Shown one piece after another: positions 8,284 through 15,987 of a stretch of 64,000 nt of DNA. Position 1 is the stretch's first letter. The number at the start of each line of letters is the position of its first letter. Under the pieces are notes generated by a model. It searched no databases. It saw only the letters and a list, made by a program, of their open reading frames with translations, and was not told the DNA's origin. The stretch spans positions 9,672,001-9,736,000 of the forward strand of contig NZ_CP084058.1 in the NCBI RefSeq assembly GCF_020215645.1. The letters run 5' to 3'. Position numbers and translations under genes: made by a program. The stretch is from Nonomuraea gerenzanensis. GTDB lineage: Bacteria; Actinomycetota; Actinomycetes; Streptosporangiales; Streptosporangiaceae.

Positions 8284-9450
8284 GTGACCGAGCAGGTCAC
8301 GACCGGGACGGACGTCAACCGGATGCGGGAGCTCAACGCGCTCAGCATCGTCAGGGCGCTGCGGGGCAACCCGCCGTCCACCGTCACGGAGCTGGCCACC
8401 CGCACCGGGCTGTCCCGGCCGGGCACGGACGTCATCGTGCAGGGCCTCGTCGCCGACGGCTGGCTCACCGTCGTGGAGCCCGACGGCAGCAGCATCGTCG
8501 GGCGCCCCGCCCGCCGCTACCGGTTCAACGCCGGCACCGGTCACGTGGTCGGCGTGGACGTCGGCGCCCACAAGGTGCTGGCGATGCTCGCCGACCTCGA
8601 CGGCACGGTGGCGGCGACCAGCAGGCTGCCCGTCGATCCCGGCGCCGATCCGGCGGCGCGGCTGGCCGTCGTGGACGCGGCGGTCGACGAGTGCATGGCC
8701 GCGGCAGGGCTGCGGCCCGAGGACATCTGGGCGATCACCGTCGGGGTGACGGGGCCGGTCGACGCCAGCGGCCGCACCGCCCTGTTCACCCCGCTGCCCG
8801 GCTGGGCCACCGTGGACCCGGCCGACCACCTGGCCGGCCGCTTCTCCTGCCCCGTCCAGGTGGAGAACGACTGCAAGCTGGCCGCGCTGGCCGAGCGCTG
8901 GCAGGGAGCGGCACGCGACGCCGACGACATCGTCTACCTGCTGGCCGGCATGCGCCTGGGCGCCGGCCTGATCATCGACGGCACGCTGCGGCGCGGCTAC
9001 GGCGGCGCCGCCGGCGAGATCGGCGCGCTGCGCGCCGTGCGCTGGCTCACCGCCCCCTCCCACCTGCAGAGCTGCCCCAGCCTGCCGCCGGGCATCGACA
9101 CCGACGACGCGGCCGCCTGGGTGTTCAACGCCGCCCGCGCCGGCGACAAGACGGCCAGGACGGCCGTGCGCCGCTTCACCCGCGACCTCGCCGTGGGCGC
9201 CGCGGCCCTGGTGCTCGCCCTCGACCCGCAGGTGGTCGTGCTCGGCGGCGGCTTCTCCCGCTCCGCCGACCTCATCCTCGACCAGCTCGCCCGCGAGCTG
9301 GCCCGCACCTGCCTGCGCGTTCCCGAGCTGCGCGCCTCCACGCTGGGCGCCGAGAGCGTCGCCCTGGGCGCGCTGCGCCTGGCGCTCGACGAGGTGGACG
9401 CCCGCCTGTTCGAGGCGGGCCTGCCCGCTCCGGCGGCACCGCGCGCCTGA
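8284..9450 (+). CDS. ROK-family transcriptional repressor lacking the usual zinc motif
   Basis: 388 residues from GTG 8284 with AGGGGGG about 7 nt upstream; earlier in-frame codons overlap the alpha-galactosidase end and lack a ribosome site. Residues about 25-80 form a winged helix (TVTELATRTGLSRPGTDVIV). Residues about 85-380 form the ROK sugar-kinase-like fold (VVGVDVGAHKV, VGVTGPVD, VENDCKLAAL, GEIGALR). The CxCGxxGCxE zinc site that normally follows GEIGH is absent; the stretch reads HLQSCPSLPPGID with a single Cys, and the His after GEIG is missing. It probably senses a sugar and regulates the alpha-galactoside operon, but its sensing mode must differ from NagC/Mlc. Confidence 0.88.
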   Translation: MTEQVTTGTDVNRMRELNALSIVRALRGNPPSTVTELATRTGLSRPGTDVIVQGLVADGWLTVVEPDGSSIVGRPARRYRFNAGTGHVVGVDVGAHKVLAMLADLDGTVAATSRLPVDPGADPAARLAVVDAAVDECMAAAGLRPEDIWAITVGVTGPVDASGRTALFTPLPGWATVDPADHLAGRFSCPVQVENDCKLAALAERWQGAARDADDIVYLLAGMRLGAGLIIDGTLRRGYGGAAGEIGALRAVRWLTAPSHLQSCPSLPPGIDTDDAAAWVFNAARAGDKTARTAVRRFTRDLAVGAAALVLALDPQVVVLGGGFSRSADLILDQLARELARTCLRVPELRASTLGAESVALGALRLALDEVDARLFEAGLPAPAAPRA

Positions 9451-9522
9451 CCTGCCCGGCGTGTACGCTGTGGAGCGAACAGCCTGGGAATCTCCCTCCT
9501 GCCCCCCGAGGAGCGACTGAGA

Positions 9523-10809
9523 ATGGCGCGCCTAGGTGATCGTGCGGATCAGCTCACCTGCTCGTTCTGCGGCAAGAGCCAGCGGCAGGTCAAGAGGCTC
9601 ATCGCCGGCCCTGGCGTCTACATCTGCCAGGAGTGCATCGAGATCTGCAACGAGATCATCGAGGAGGAGTCCGAGGAGACCACGGAGGTCAGGCGCGGCC
9701 ACCTGCCCAAACCGCACGAGATCTACGCCTTCCTCGACGCGCACGTCGTCGGCCAGGAGAAGGCGAAGAAGACACTGTCGGTGACGGTCTACAACCACTA
9801 CAAGCGCATCCTCTCCGGCCACACCGGCTCGCGCGGCGACGACGTGGAGCTGGCCAAGTCCAACATCCTGCTGCTCGGGCCCTCGGGTTCGGGCAAGACG
9901 CTGCTGGCGCAGACGCTCGCCAAACTGCTGGACCTGCCGTTCGCGATCGCCGACGCGACGGCGCTGACCGAGGCCGGCTACGTGGGCGAGGACGTCGAGA
10001 ACATCCTGCTCAAGCTCATCCAGGCCGCCGACCACGACGTGCGCAGGGCCGAGACCGGCATCGTCTACATCGACGAGATCGACAAGATCGCCCGCAAGAG
10101 CGAGAACCCGTCCATCACCCGCGACGTGTCGGGCGAGGGCGTCCAGCAGGCGCTGCTGCGCATCCTGGAGGGCACCACCGCCTCGGTGCCGCCGCAGGGC
10201 GGGCGCAAGCATCCGCAGCAGGAGCTCATCCAGCTCGACACCACCAACGTGCTGTTCATCTGCGGAGGCGCGTTCGCGGGCCTCGACCAGCTCATCGAGC
10301 AGCGCGTCGGGCAGCGCCGGACGGGCTTCAACTCGGTGCTGCGCCCCGCGGGCGAGCGCGCCGGCGGCATGCTGACCGCGCTCATGCCGGAGGACCTGGT
10401 CAGATACGGGATGATCCCGGAGTTCGTGGGCCGGCTGCCCGTGCTCACGACGGTGCACGACCTCGACCGCGAGGCCCTCATCCAGATCCTCACCGAGCCC
10501 CGCAACGCGCTGGTCAAGCAGTACGCGCGGCTGTTCGAGCTCGACGGCGTGGAGCTGGGGTTCACCCCTGACGCGCTGGACGCGATCGCGGAGCTGGCGC
10601 TGCTGCGCGGCACCGGGGCGCGCGGCCTGCGGGCCATCATGGAGGAGGTGCTGCTGCCGGTGATGTACGACGTGCCGAGCCGCACCGACGTGACCCGCGT
10701 GCTGATCACCGAGGAGGCGGTGCTGCAGAGCGTCAACCCGAGCCTGGTCCCCCTCGAACGCGCCGCCGCCCTGGCCAGGAAACGTGGCCCGCGCGAGCAG
10801 TCGGCGTAG
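9523..10809 (+). CDS. clpX: ClpX-type AAA+ unfoldase, copy not linked to clpP
   Basis: 428 residues with the full ClpX architecture. The N-terminal zinc-binding domain has CSFC and CQEC. Walker A is GPSGSGKT, the pore loop is GYVGED, Walker B is IVYIDEIDK, the RKH loop is GGRKHP and sensor 2 is [11 protein letters not shown]. It unfolds tagged proteins and feeds them to ClpP. No clpP or tig gene is present nearby; it sits between a sugar regulator and a Ppx-like gene. Divergence is highest after [28 protein letters not shown] and in the C-tail. A second, accessory ClpX seems likely, but whether the genome has another copy cannot be seen. GAGGAG lies about 11 nt before the ATG. Confidence 0.9.
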   Translation: MARLGDRADQLTCSFCGKSQRQVKRLIAGPGVYICQECIEICNEIIEEESEETTEVRRGHLPKPHEIYAFLDAHVVGQEKAKKTLSVTVYNHYKRILSGHTGSRGDDVELAKSNILLLGPSGSGKTLLAQTLAKLLDLPFAIADATALTEAGYVGEDVENILLKLIQAADHDVRRAETGIVYIDEIDKIARKSENPSITRDVSGEGVQQALLRILEGTTASVPPQGGRKHPQQELIQLDTTNVLFICGGAFAGLDQLIEQRVGQRRTGFNSVLRPAGERAGGMLTALMPEDLVRYGMIPEFVGRLPVLTTVHDLDREALIQILTEPRNALVKQYARLFELDGVELGFTPDALDAIAELALLRGTGARGLRAIMEEVLLPVMYDVPSRTDVTRVLITEEAVLQSVNPSLVPLERAAALARKRGPREQSA

Positions 10810-10855
10810 CGGCGGCCGAAGATTGTCGGCCGCGCTGGCGGGTATCCGCCTGACC

Positions 10856-11833
10856 ATGCGACTCGGCGTACTCGACATCGGCTCCAACACCGCCCACCTC
10901 CGCATCGCGGACCTCACGGCGGGCTACCCGCCGGAACCGGTGGCCACGCTGAAACGCCGGCTCCGCCTCGCCGACGCGATCGGCAGGGACGGGGTCATCG
11001 GGCGGGCGGCGATCGACCGGCTGACCGAGGCCGTCGGGGAGGCCGCCGACGTCGCGGCGCGGCATCGGGTGCACGAGCTGGTGCCGTACGCCACCGCCGC
11101 CATCAGGGACGCCGCCAACCGCGACGCGATCCTGACGGAGATCCAGGCCACCTCGGGCGTGCGCGTCGGCTACATGGACGCCGAGCAGGAGGCCAGGCTG
11201 ACCTTCCTGGCCGTACGCCACTGGTTCGGCTGGTCGGCAGGGCCGATCCTGATGGCCGACATCGGCGGCGGCTCCATGGAGCTGGCCTACGGCGGCGGCG
11301 AGACCCCCGACTGGGCGATCTCCCTGCCCTTAGGCGCCGGCCGGCTGACCCGCCACCACCTGCCCGACCCCGATCGGGTGCGGCGCAAGCACCGCCGCCG
11401 GCTGCGCGAGCACGTGGAGTCGGTGCTCGCCAGGGGGGCCCGCGGCCTGCCCGCCGGGCGCCGCGCCGACCACAGCACCGCCGTCGCCACCTCCAGGACG
11501 TTCGCCCAGCTCGCCCGCCTGTGCGGGGCGCAGAAGGCCAAGGCGGGGCCCTACGTCGTACGCGAGCTGCGCCGCGACGACCTGCGCGAGGCCATCGAGC
11601 TGCTGGGCGCCAGGACCCCCGAGGAGCGGGCGCAGCTGCCGGGCGTCTCGGCCGCCCGCGCCCGCCAGATCCTCGCCGGGGCCATCGTCGCCGACGCCAC
11701 CATGACCGCCCTGGACCTGCCGGCGGTGCGCATCTGCCCGTGGGCGCTGCGCGAGGGCATCCTGCTGGACCGGCTGCACCACTCGGCCGGAGCCGCCCGG
11801 CACCTGTACGCGGTCAAGGGCGCGAGCGCCTGA
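10856..11833 (+). CDS. Ppx/GppA-family exopolyphosphatase or guanosine pentaphosphate phosphatase
   Basis: 325 residues, start ATG 10856, chosen because the family fold begins at once with [15 protein letters not shown]. The ASKHA phosphate loops are DIGSNT (residues 7-12) and [10 protein letters not shown] (about 133-142). Single-module length (about 300-330) is typical of the short actinobacterial Ppx proteins without the C-terminal HD domain. It hydrolyses terminal phosphates of polyphosphate or pppGpp in the cytosol. It starts 46 nt after clpX on the same strand and may be cotranscribed. The substrate cannot be decided from sequence. Confidence 0.85.
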   Translation: MRLGVLDIGSNTAHLRIADLTAGYPPEPVATLKRRLRLADAIGRDGVIGRAAIDRLTEAVGEAADVAARHRVHELVPYATAAIRDAANRDAILTEIQATSGVRVGYMDAEQEARLTFLAVRHWFGWSAGPILMADIGGGSMELAYGGGETPDWAISLPLGAGRLTRHHLPDPDRVRRKHRRRLREHVESVLARGARGLPAGRRADHSTAVATSRTFAQLARLCGAQKAKAGPYVVRELRRDDLREAIELLGARTPEERAQLPGVSAARARQILAGAIVADATMTALDLPAVRICPWALREGILLDRLHHSAGAARHLYAVKGASA

Positions 11834-11864
11834 CCCGGGCCACCTGCTCTCCGGGGAATCAGGC
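11828..11864. terminator. candidate convergent terminator hairpin
   Basis: GCCTGA (11828-11833) pairs with TCAGGC (11859-11864), continued by CCCGG and CCGGGG with a small bulge. The structure spans both stop codons of the convergent ppx-like and decarboxylase genes. There is no T-tract, so this is tentative. Confidence 0.3.
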
Positions 11865-13319
11865 CACCACACGCACGGTCTCCAGGGAGGCATCGGCGGC
11901 GTCCGGGACGACCATGCCCCCGCTCCGCCCGTCGTGCAGGTAATCCAGCACCTCCATGTTCAGCCGCTCCCCCGGCAGTGCGGCGGGGATGCCCGGCGGG
12001 TACGGGGTGATCAGCTCGGCGGCGATCCGCCCGGCCGCCTCCCGCCACGGCACGTGCTCGGCCGGGCCGAAGAACGCGTCCCTGGGCAGCATGGCCTGCT
12101 CCAGCCGCAGCTCGGCCGGCGGCGGGATGCGCAGGCGCGGCGCGGGCGGCAGCTCGCCGGCGTGCCCGGCCAGCTCGCGCAGCGCCTCCAGCAGGCGGCC
12201 GGTGGTGTCCTCGTCGTCGGCGTGGGTGAGCTGGACGCCGATCCGCCGGTGGTCGGCCAGGCCCACGTTGATCCGGTGGCGCTCGCGCAGCCGGTCGGCG
12301 ACCTGGTAGCCGCCCGTGCCCAGGCCGCTCACGTCCACCATGAGCTGCAGCGGGTCGGCGTCGAAGGCCCGCCCGTGACCGCAGAAGTCGTCGCGGCCGT
12401 GCACGTGCAGGCCGTCGATCGCCTCGATGCTCGCCCGTACGGACTTGGCCAGCTGCAGGGTCCTGTCGTAGATGGCGTGGCCGTGCTCCACCATCTGGCG
12501 GCGCCAGCCGTCCAGCGCGGCGTACACCAGCACCGACGGGCTGGTGGTGCTGAACAGGTCGGCGCGCTCCTTGAGCAGCTCGGGCGCGATGAGGTCGCCC
12601 TGCAGGTGGAAGACCGAGCTCTGTTCCAGGCCCGAGCCCATCTTGTGGATGCTGGTGACGCAGACGTCCGCGCCGGCGTCCATGGCCCAGGTGGGCAGGT
12701 CGGGGTGGAAGGGCAGGTGCGCGCCCCAGGCCTCGTCCACGATCAGCGGCTTGCCGTGCTCGTGACAGACCCGCGCGAGCGCGGCCAGGTCGGTGCAGGT
12801 GCCGTACGGGGTGGGCGTGACGACCAGGGCGCCCTTGGCGTCGGGGTGCTCGGCGAAGGCCGCGGCGAACGCCTCGGGCGACGGCGGGTGGGCCAGGTGG
12901 AGGTCCTCGTCCCACTGCGGTTCCACCCATACCGGGTCGATGCCGGCCAGGACGAGCCCGGCCACCACGGACTTGTGCGCGTCACGGCCGATCAGCAGCT
13001 TCTCGTGCGGGCCCGCCACCGAGAGCATGGACGCCTTGACCGACAGGGAGCTGCCGCAGGTGGAGAAGAACGTCTGCGCCGCCCCCACGGCGTCCGCCAT
13101 CAGCTTCTCCGCCTGCTCCAGGAACCCTCCCGAGCTGGACCGGTCGTCCAGCCCGCCCACCGAGAGCACGTCGGAGCGGAACACCTCCTCGCCGAGCACC
13201 GCGGCGACCCGCGGATCGACGCCCCTGGCCTGCTTGTGGCCCGGCGGGGTGAAGGGCAGCTGCCCGCTGTCGTGATAGTCCTGCAGTGCCTGCAAGATCG
13301 GCGCCTGAGAATGGTCCAT
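11859..13319 (-). CDS. Orn/Lys/Arg decarboxylase family protein (short form, fold-type I PLP)
   Basis: 486 residues from ATG 13319. The N-terminus (QALQDYHDSGQLPFTPPGHKQARG) matches the start of the major Orn/Lys/Arg decarboxylase domain. The N-terminal wing of the E. coli inducible enzymes is missing, as in Bacillus SpeA-type proteins. The PLP site is IVDEAWGAHLPF (Asp of the cofactor pocket) and SIHKMGSGLEQ (Schiff-base Lys). The reaction would be PLP-dependent decarboxylation of a basic amino acid, cytoplasmic, giving a polyamine precursor such as agmatine or cadaverine. The exact substrate is not readable. It is divergent from the DUF2071 gene and convergent with the ppx-like gene. Confidence 0.85.
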   Translation of the reverse strand: MDHSQAPILQALQDYHDSGQLPFTPPGHKQARGVDPRVAAVLGEEVFRSDVLSVGGLDDRSSSGGFLEQAEKLMADAVGAAQTFFSTCGSSLSVKASMLSVAGPHEKLLIGRDAHKSVVAGLVLAGIDPVWVEPQWDEDLHLAHPPSPEAFAAAFAEHPDAKGALVVTPTPYGTCTDLAALARVCHEHGKPLIVDEAWGAHLPFHPDLPTWAMDAGADVCVTSIHKMGSGLEQSSVFHLQGDLIAPELLKERADLFSTTSPSVLVYAALDGWRRQMVEHGHAIYDRTLQLAKSVRASIEAIDGLHVHGRDDFCGHGRAFDADPLQLMVDVSGLGTGGYQVADRLRERHRINVGLADHRRIGVQLTHADDEDTTGRLLEALRELAGHAGELPPAPRLRIPPPAELRLEQAMLPRDAFFGPAEHVPWREAAGRIAAELITPYPPGIPAALPGERLNMEVLDYLHDGRSGGMVVPDAADASLETVRVVA

Positions 13320-13440
13320 GAGCCCGCCCTTGCCCCGTCGCGGAGGCGGGAAACGGACAACCCGGTGGATTGCACGTGCCGGCGGCGGGCAGGGGTGCGG
13401 GGTGCGAGCTCCGCCTTCTCCCCATGTCGCCTGGCCCGTG

Positions 13441-14118
13441 ATGTACCACCGGTGGTCGCGGATGACCTTCATCCACTGGCGTTACCGGCCGGAGCAGGTG
13501 CAGGCCCTGCTGCCCGCCCAGCTGGAGGTCGAGCCGTTCGACGGGGCGGCCTGGGTGGGGCTCACCTGCTTCCTCATGGAGGACGTGCGGGTGCCCGGCG
13601 TGCCCGCGCTCCCGTGGGTGTCCACGTTCCCCGAGACGAACCTGCGGACGTACGTGCGCGACGCCCGCGGGCGTACCGGGATCTGGTTCTTCTCCCTGGA
13701 CGCGGGGCGGCTGACCGCCGCGCTCGGCGGGCGGGGCGGCTTCTGGCTGCCCTACCACTGGTCCGACATGTCGGTCGAGGCCGAGAACGGTCACACGCGC
13801 TACCGGTGCCGCCGGCGCCTGCCCGGGCCGGTCGGCGCGCGGTGCGACGTGGACGTGGAGATCGGCGTGCCGCTGGTGGAGCGGGAGCGCGACGAGCTCG
13901 CGCACTTCCTGACCGCCCGGTACCGGCTGTTCAGCCTGGTGGCGGGGCGGCTCGCCGCCGCCCGGGTGGAGCATCCGCCGTGGCCGCTGCACCACGCCCA
14001 CCTGACCGGCCTGGACCAGAGCCTGGTGCGGGCGGCGGGGCTGCCCGCGCCCGAGGGGCAGCCCGTCGTGCACGCCTCCCCGGGGGTGCGGACGCGGGTG
14101 GGGATGTGGTGCTGGTGA
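13441..14118 (+). CDS. DUF2071 (YqjF-like) protein
   Basis: About 225 residues from ATG 13441; GTG 13438 and an ATG at 13318 are also in frame. The family homology begins at YHRWSRMTFIHWRY, so the short form is preferred. Typical DUF2071 features are RYRPEQVQALLPAQLEVEPFDGAAWVGL, FPETNLRTYVRDARGRTGIWFFSL and the C-terminal HASPGVRTRVGMW. The family has an acetoacetate-decarboxylase-like fold, but no enzymatic role is established. It is divergent from the PLP decarboxylase gene with about 120 bp between, and its stop is 7 bp from the convergent serine hydrolase stop. Confidence 0.75.
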   Translation: MYHRWSRMTFIHWRYRPEQVQALLPAQLEVEPFDGAAWVGLTCFLMEDVRVPGVPALPWVSTFPETNLRTYVRDARGRTGIWFFSLDAGRLTAALGGRGGFWLPYHWSDMSVEAENGHTRYRCRRRLPGPVGARCDVDVEIGVPLVERERDELAHFLTARYRLFSLVAGRLAAARVEHPPWPLHHAHLTGLDQSLVRAAGLPAPEGQPVVHASPGVRTRVGMWCW

Positions 14119-14125
14119 GGTGTCG

Positions 14126-15292
14126 TCAGGCGGCTTCGACGGCGGCGAGCAGCCGCGCCGCGCGCAGATCCGGCACCTCGTGCCTGACCCGGTTCATCAC
14201 GTAGCCGAACGCGAGCCCGCTCGCCGGGTCGGCGAAGCCGAGCGAGCCGCCGAGCCCGCCGAACCCGAAGGCCGTGGGCGAGTACCAGAACGCGTCCGGG
14301 GTGGGCAGGCCGAAACCGGTGCCGATCCGTACGGGCACGCGCAGGATCCGGTCGACTCCGGCGACCTGCTCCTCGGTCGCCGCGGCCAGGGCGGCGGGGG
14401 TGAGCACGCGGTGCCCGATGAGGGCGGCGTAGAAGCCGGACAGGGCGCGGGCCGTGCAGACGCCGTTGGTGGCGGGCAGCTCGGCGGCCTGCTCCTCGGG
14501 TCTGTTGTGGTCGAGCGCGGGCTGGACGAGCGTCATCGCCCGCGTGGTCAGCGACCCGGGGTCGGTGTAGGCGGCCAGCACGTCCCGCATGGGCTCGGGG
14601 ACGGCGTCCAGGTCGATGGCGGCGGCGTCGAAGGCGGCCGGGTCGGTGACGATGCGGCTGACCCGGTGCTGCTGCGAGGCGGGCAGCCCGATCCACAGGT
14701 CCAGCCCCAGCGGCCCGGCGATCTCCTCGGCGAGGAACGTGCCGAGGCTGCGCCCGCTGACCCGGCGTACCACCTCGCCGACCAGCCAGCCGTAGGTCAG
14801 CGCGTGGTAGCCGTGCTCGGTGCCCGGCTCCCAGAACGGCCGCTGGGCCGCCAGCGCGCGCACCACCGGGTCCCACGCGACGGCCTCGGCGGGGGTGACC
14901 GGGTGGTCGAGGGCGGGCAGGCCGGCCTGGTGGGTGAGCAGCCACCGTACCGGGATCCGCTCCTTGCCGCCCGCCGCGAACTCCGGCCAGTAACGCGCCA
15001 CGGGCGCGTCGAGGTCGAGGTCGCCGCGCTGGGCCAGCAGCAGCGCGCACGCCGCCGTCACCGCCTTGGTGGTGGAGTAGACGACCTGCAAGGTGTCGCG
15101 CTGCCACGGCCGGCCGGTCTCGGGGTCGGCGATCCCGCCCCACAGGTCGACGACCTTCCGGCCGTGCAGGTGAACGCTGACCGCCGCGCCGATCTCCTCG
15201 CCGGAGGCCAGGTTGGCCGCGAACGCCTCGCGCACCGCCTCGAACCCCGGTGCCGTCTCCCCGTGTACTGCCGCTGAGCCGTTCGCGAGCAT
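14126..15292 (-). CDS. beta-lactamase-fold serine hydrolase (class C / EstB-like)
   Basis: 388 residues, no signal peptide, likely cytoplasmic. The nucleophile motif is STTK (Ser73, Lys76), the Tyr motif is in HGYHALTYGWL, and FGFGGLGGSLGFADP near the C-terminus occupies the KTG/HxG position. The pattern is that of esterase EstB and related class C beta-lactamase homologues, which mostly act as esterases or peptidases rather than on beta-lactams. A role in beta-lactam protection for the distant cluster at 34-54 kb is possible but unsupported. The start of the small HTH gene is upstream on the same strand (43-nt gap). Confidence 0.85.
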   Translation of the reverse strand: MLANGSAAVHGETAPGFEAVREAFAANLASGEEIGAAVSVHLHGRKVVDLWGGIADPETGRPWQRDTLQVVYSTTKAVTAACALLLAQRGDLDLDAPVARYWPEFAAGGKERIPVRWLLTHQAGLPALDHPVTPAEAVAWDPVVRALAAQRPFWEPGTEHGYHALTYGWLVGEVVRRVSGRSLGTFLAEEIAGPLGLDLWIGLPASQQHRVSRIVTDPAAFDAAAIDLDAVPEPMRDVLAAYTDPGSLTTRAMTLVQPALDHNRPEEQAAELPATNGVCTARALSGFYAALIGHRVLTPAALAAATEEQVAGVDRILRVPVRIGTGFGLPTPDAFWYSPTAFGFGGLGGSLGFADPASGLAFGYVMNRVRHEVPDLRAARLLAAVEAA

Positions 15293-15334
15293 GCGTCATC
15301 ACCTTCTGTGTTCGTGCTGCTGATGGGTGAGGGC

Positions 15335-15712
15335 TCAGCGGCGGAACTTCTCGACGAGCCAGGCGCACAGCTCCGGCTCGCTCATCTCGGGGAACTCCGC
15401 CTGGAACGTGGCCAGCGCGCGCAGCGCCTCGTCCCTGTCGAGGCCGCGCGCCAGCGCCGCCTTGAGGTACTCCTGGCGCGCGGCGGTGGGCCGCCCGCCG
15501 CCGGCGCCGCGGCCCGGCAGGCTCTCGCGCCAGCGCACGATCTCCTGCACCCGGTCGGCCCGCCAGCCGGGAGCCCCGTCCACCTCGACGTCAGGCTCGG
15601 GGAAGGGATGCTCGGAGCCGCCGGGATGGCGCGTGCGCCACTTGTGCACCGCGTGCCGGCTCACTCCCAGGGCCTCGGCCACGCCGAGGACACCGAGATA
15701 GCGCTCGGTCAT
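15335..15712 (-). CDS. small helix-turn-helix DNA-binding protein (AlpA/MerR-like)
   Basis: 125 residues. The N-terminal winged-HTH motif LGVLGVAEALGVSRHAVHKWRTR is followed by PEPDVEVDGAPGWRADRVQEIVRW, the layout of AlpA/excisionase-type and 'helix-turn-helix' MerR-like domains that read a Trp/Arg-rich wing. The C-terminal half (DRDEALRALATFQAEFPEMSEPELCAWLVEKFRR) is an alpha-helical region I do not recognise. It is upstream of, and may be cotranscribed with, the serine hydrolase gene. There are no phage or integrase genes nearby, so a stand-alone regulator is more likely than an excisionase. Confidence 0.65.
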   Translation of the reverse strand: MTERYLGVLGVAEALGVSRHAVHKWRTRHPGGSEHPFPEPDVEVDGAPGWRADRVQEIVRWRESLPGRGAGGGRPTAARQEYLKAALARGLDRDEALRALATFQAEFPEMSEPELCAWLVEKFRR

Positions 15713-15987
15713 GGGTGCACCAGCTCGCCCTTCGTGCCTCCTTCGCGGATCTCCACTTTTACCACGTCCGGCGCCTCGCCCTCAGAATCATTGTCTCCAG
15801 AAGAGACGATGTTTGCAACCCTTCTCACGGCTACGTCTTCTACGACGGCACCATCGCCCGCCGGCTCAGCTGATGGGGCGCGCCGCCCACCGGCTCGGGC
15901 TCGGCCGCCGCTGACCTGCGCGTCGAGACGGAGGCGGTGCAGCTCCGGAACGGCCCATACGCGGGCGACGTCAGCGCGAGAACGAGG
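15713..15987. other. 275-bp intergenic region with a short inverted repeat
   Basis: No convincing gene. GTCTC-CAGAA-GAGAC at 15793-15807 is a perfect 5-bp inverted repeat about 80 nt upstream of the HTH gene start; TTGCAA on the minus strand (about 15818-15813) could be a -35 box. It is a possible autoregulatory site. The rest shows nothing recognisable. Confidence 0.3.

Noticed and set aside
14126..15292. Serine hydrolase as the beta-lactam resistance gene of the cluster
   Set aside because: No signal peptide, EstB-like context, and 19 kb from the cluster; the motif set does not distinguish an esterase from a beta-lactamase.
15820..15870. Rightward fragment HGYVFYDGTIARRLS before a stop
   Set aside because: No upstream domain or start, no recognised family; left as intergenic.
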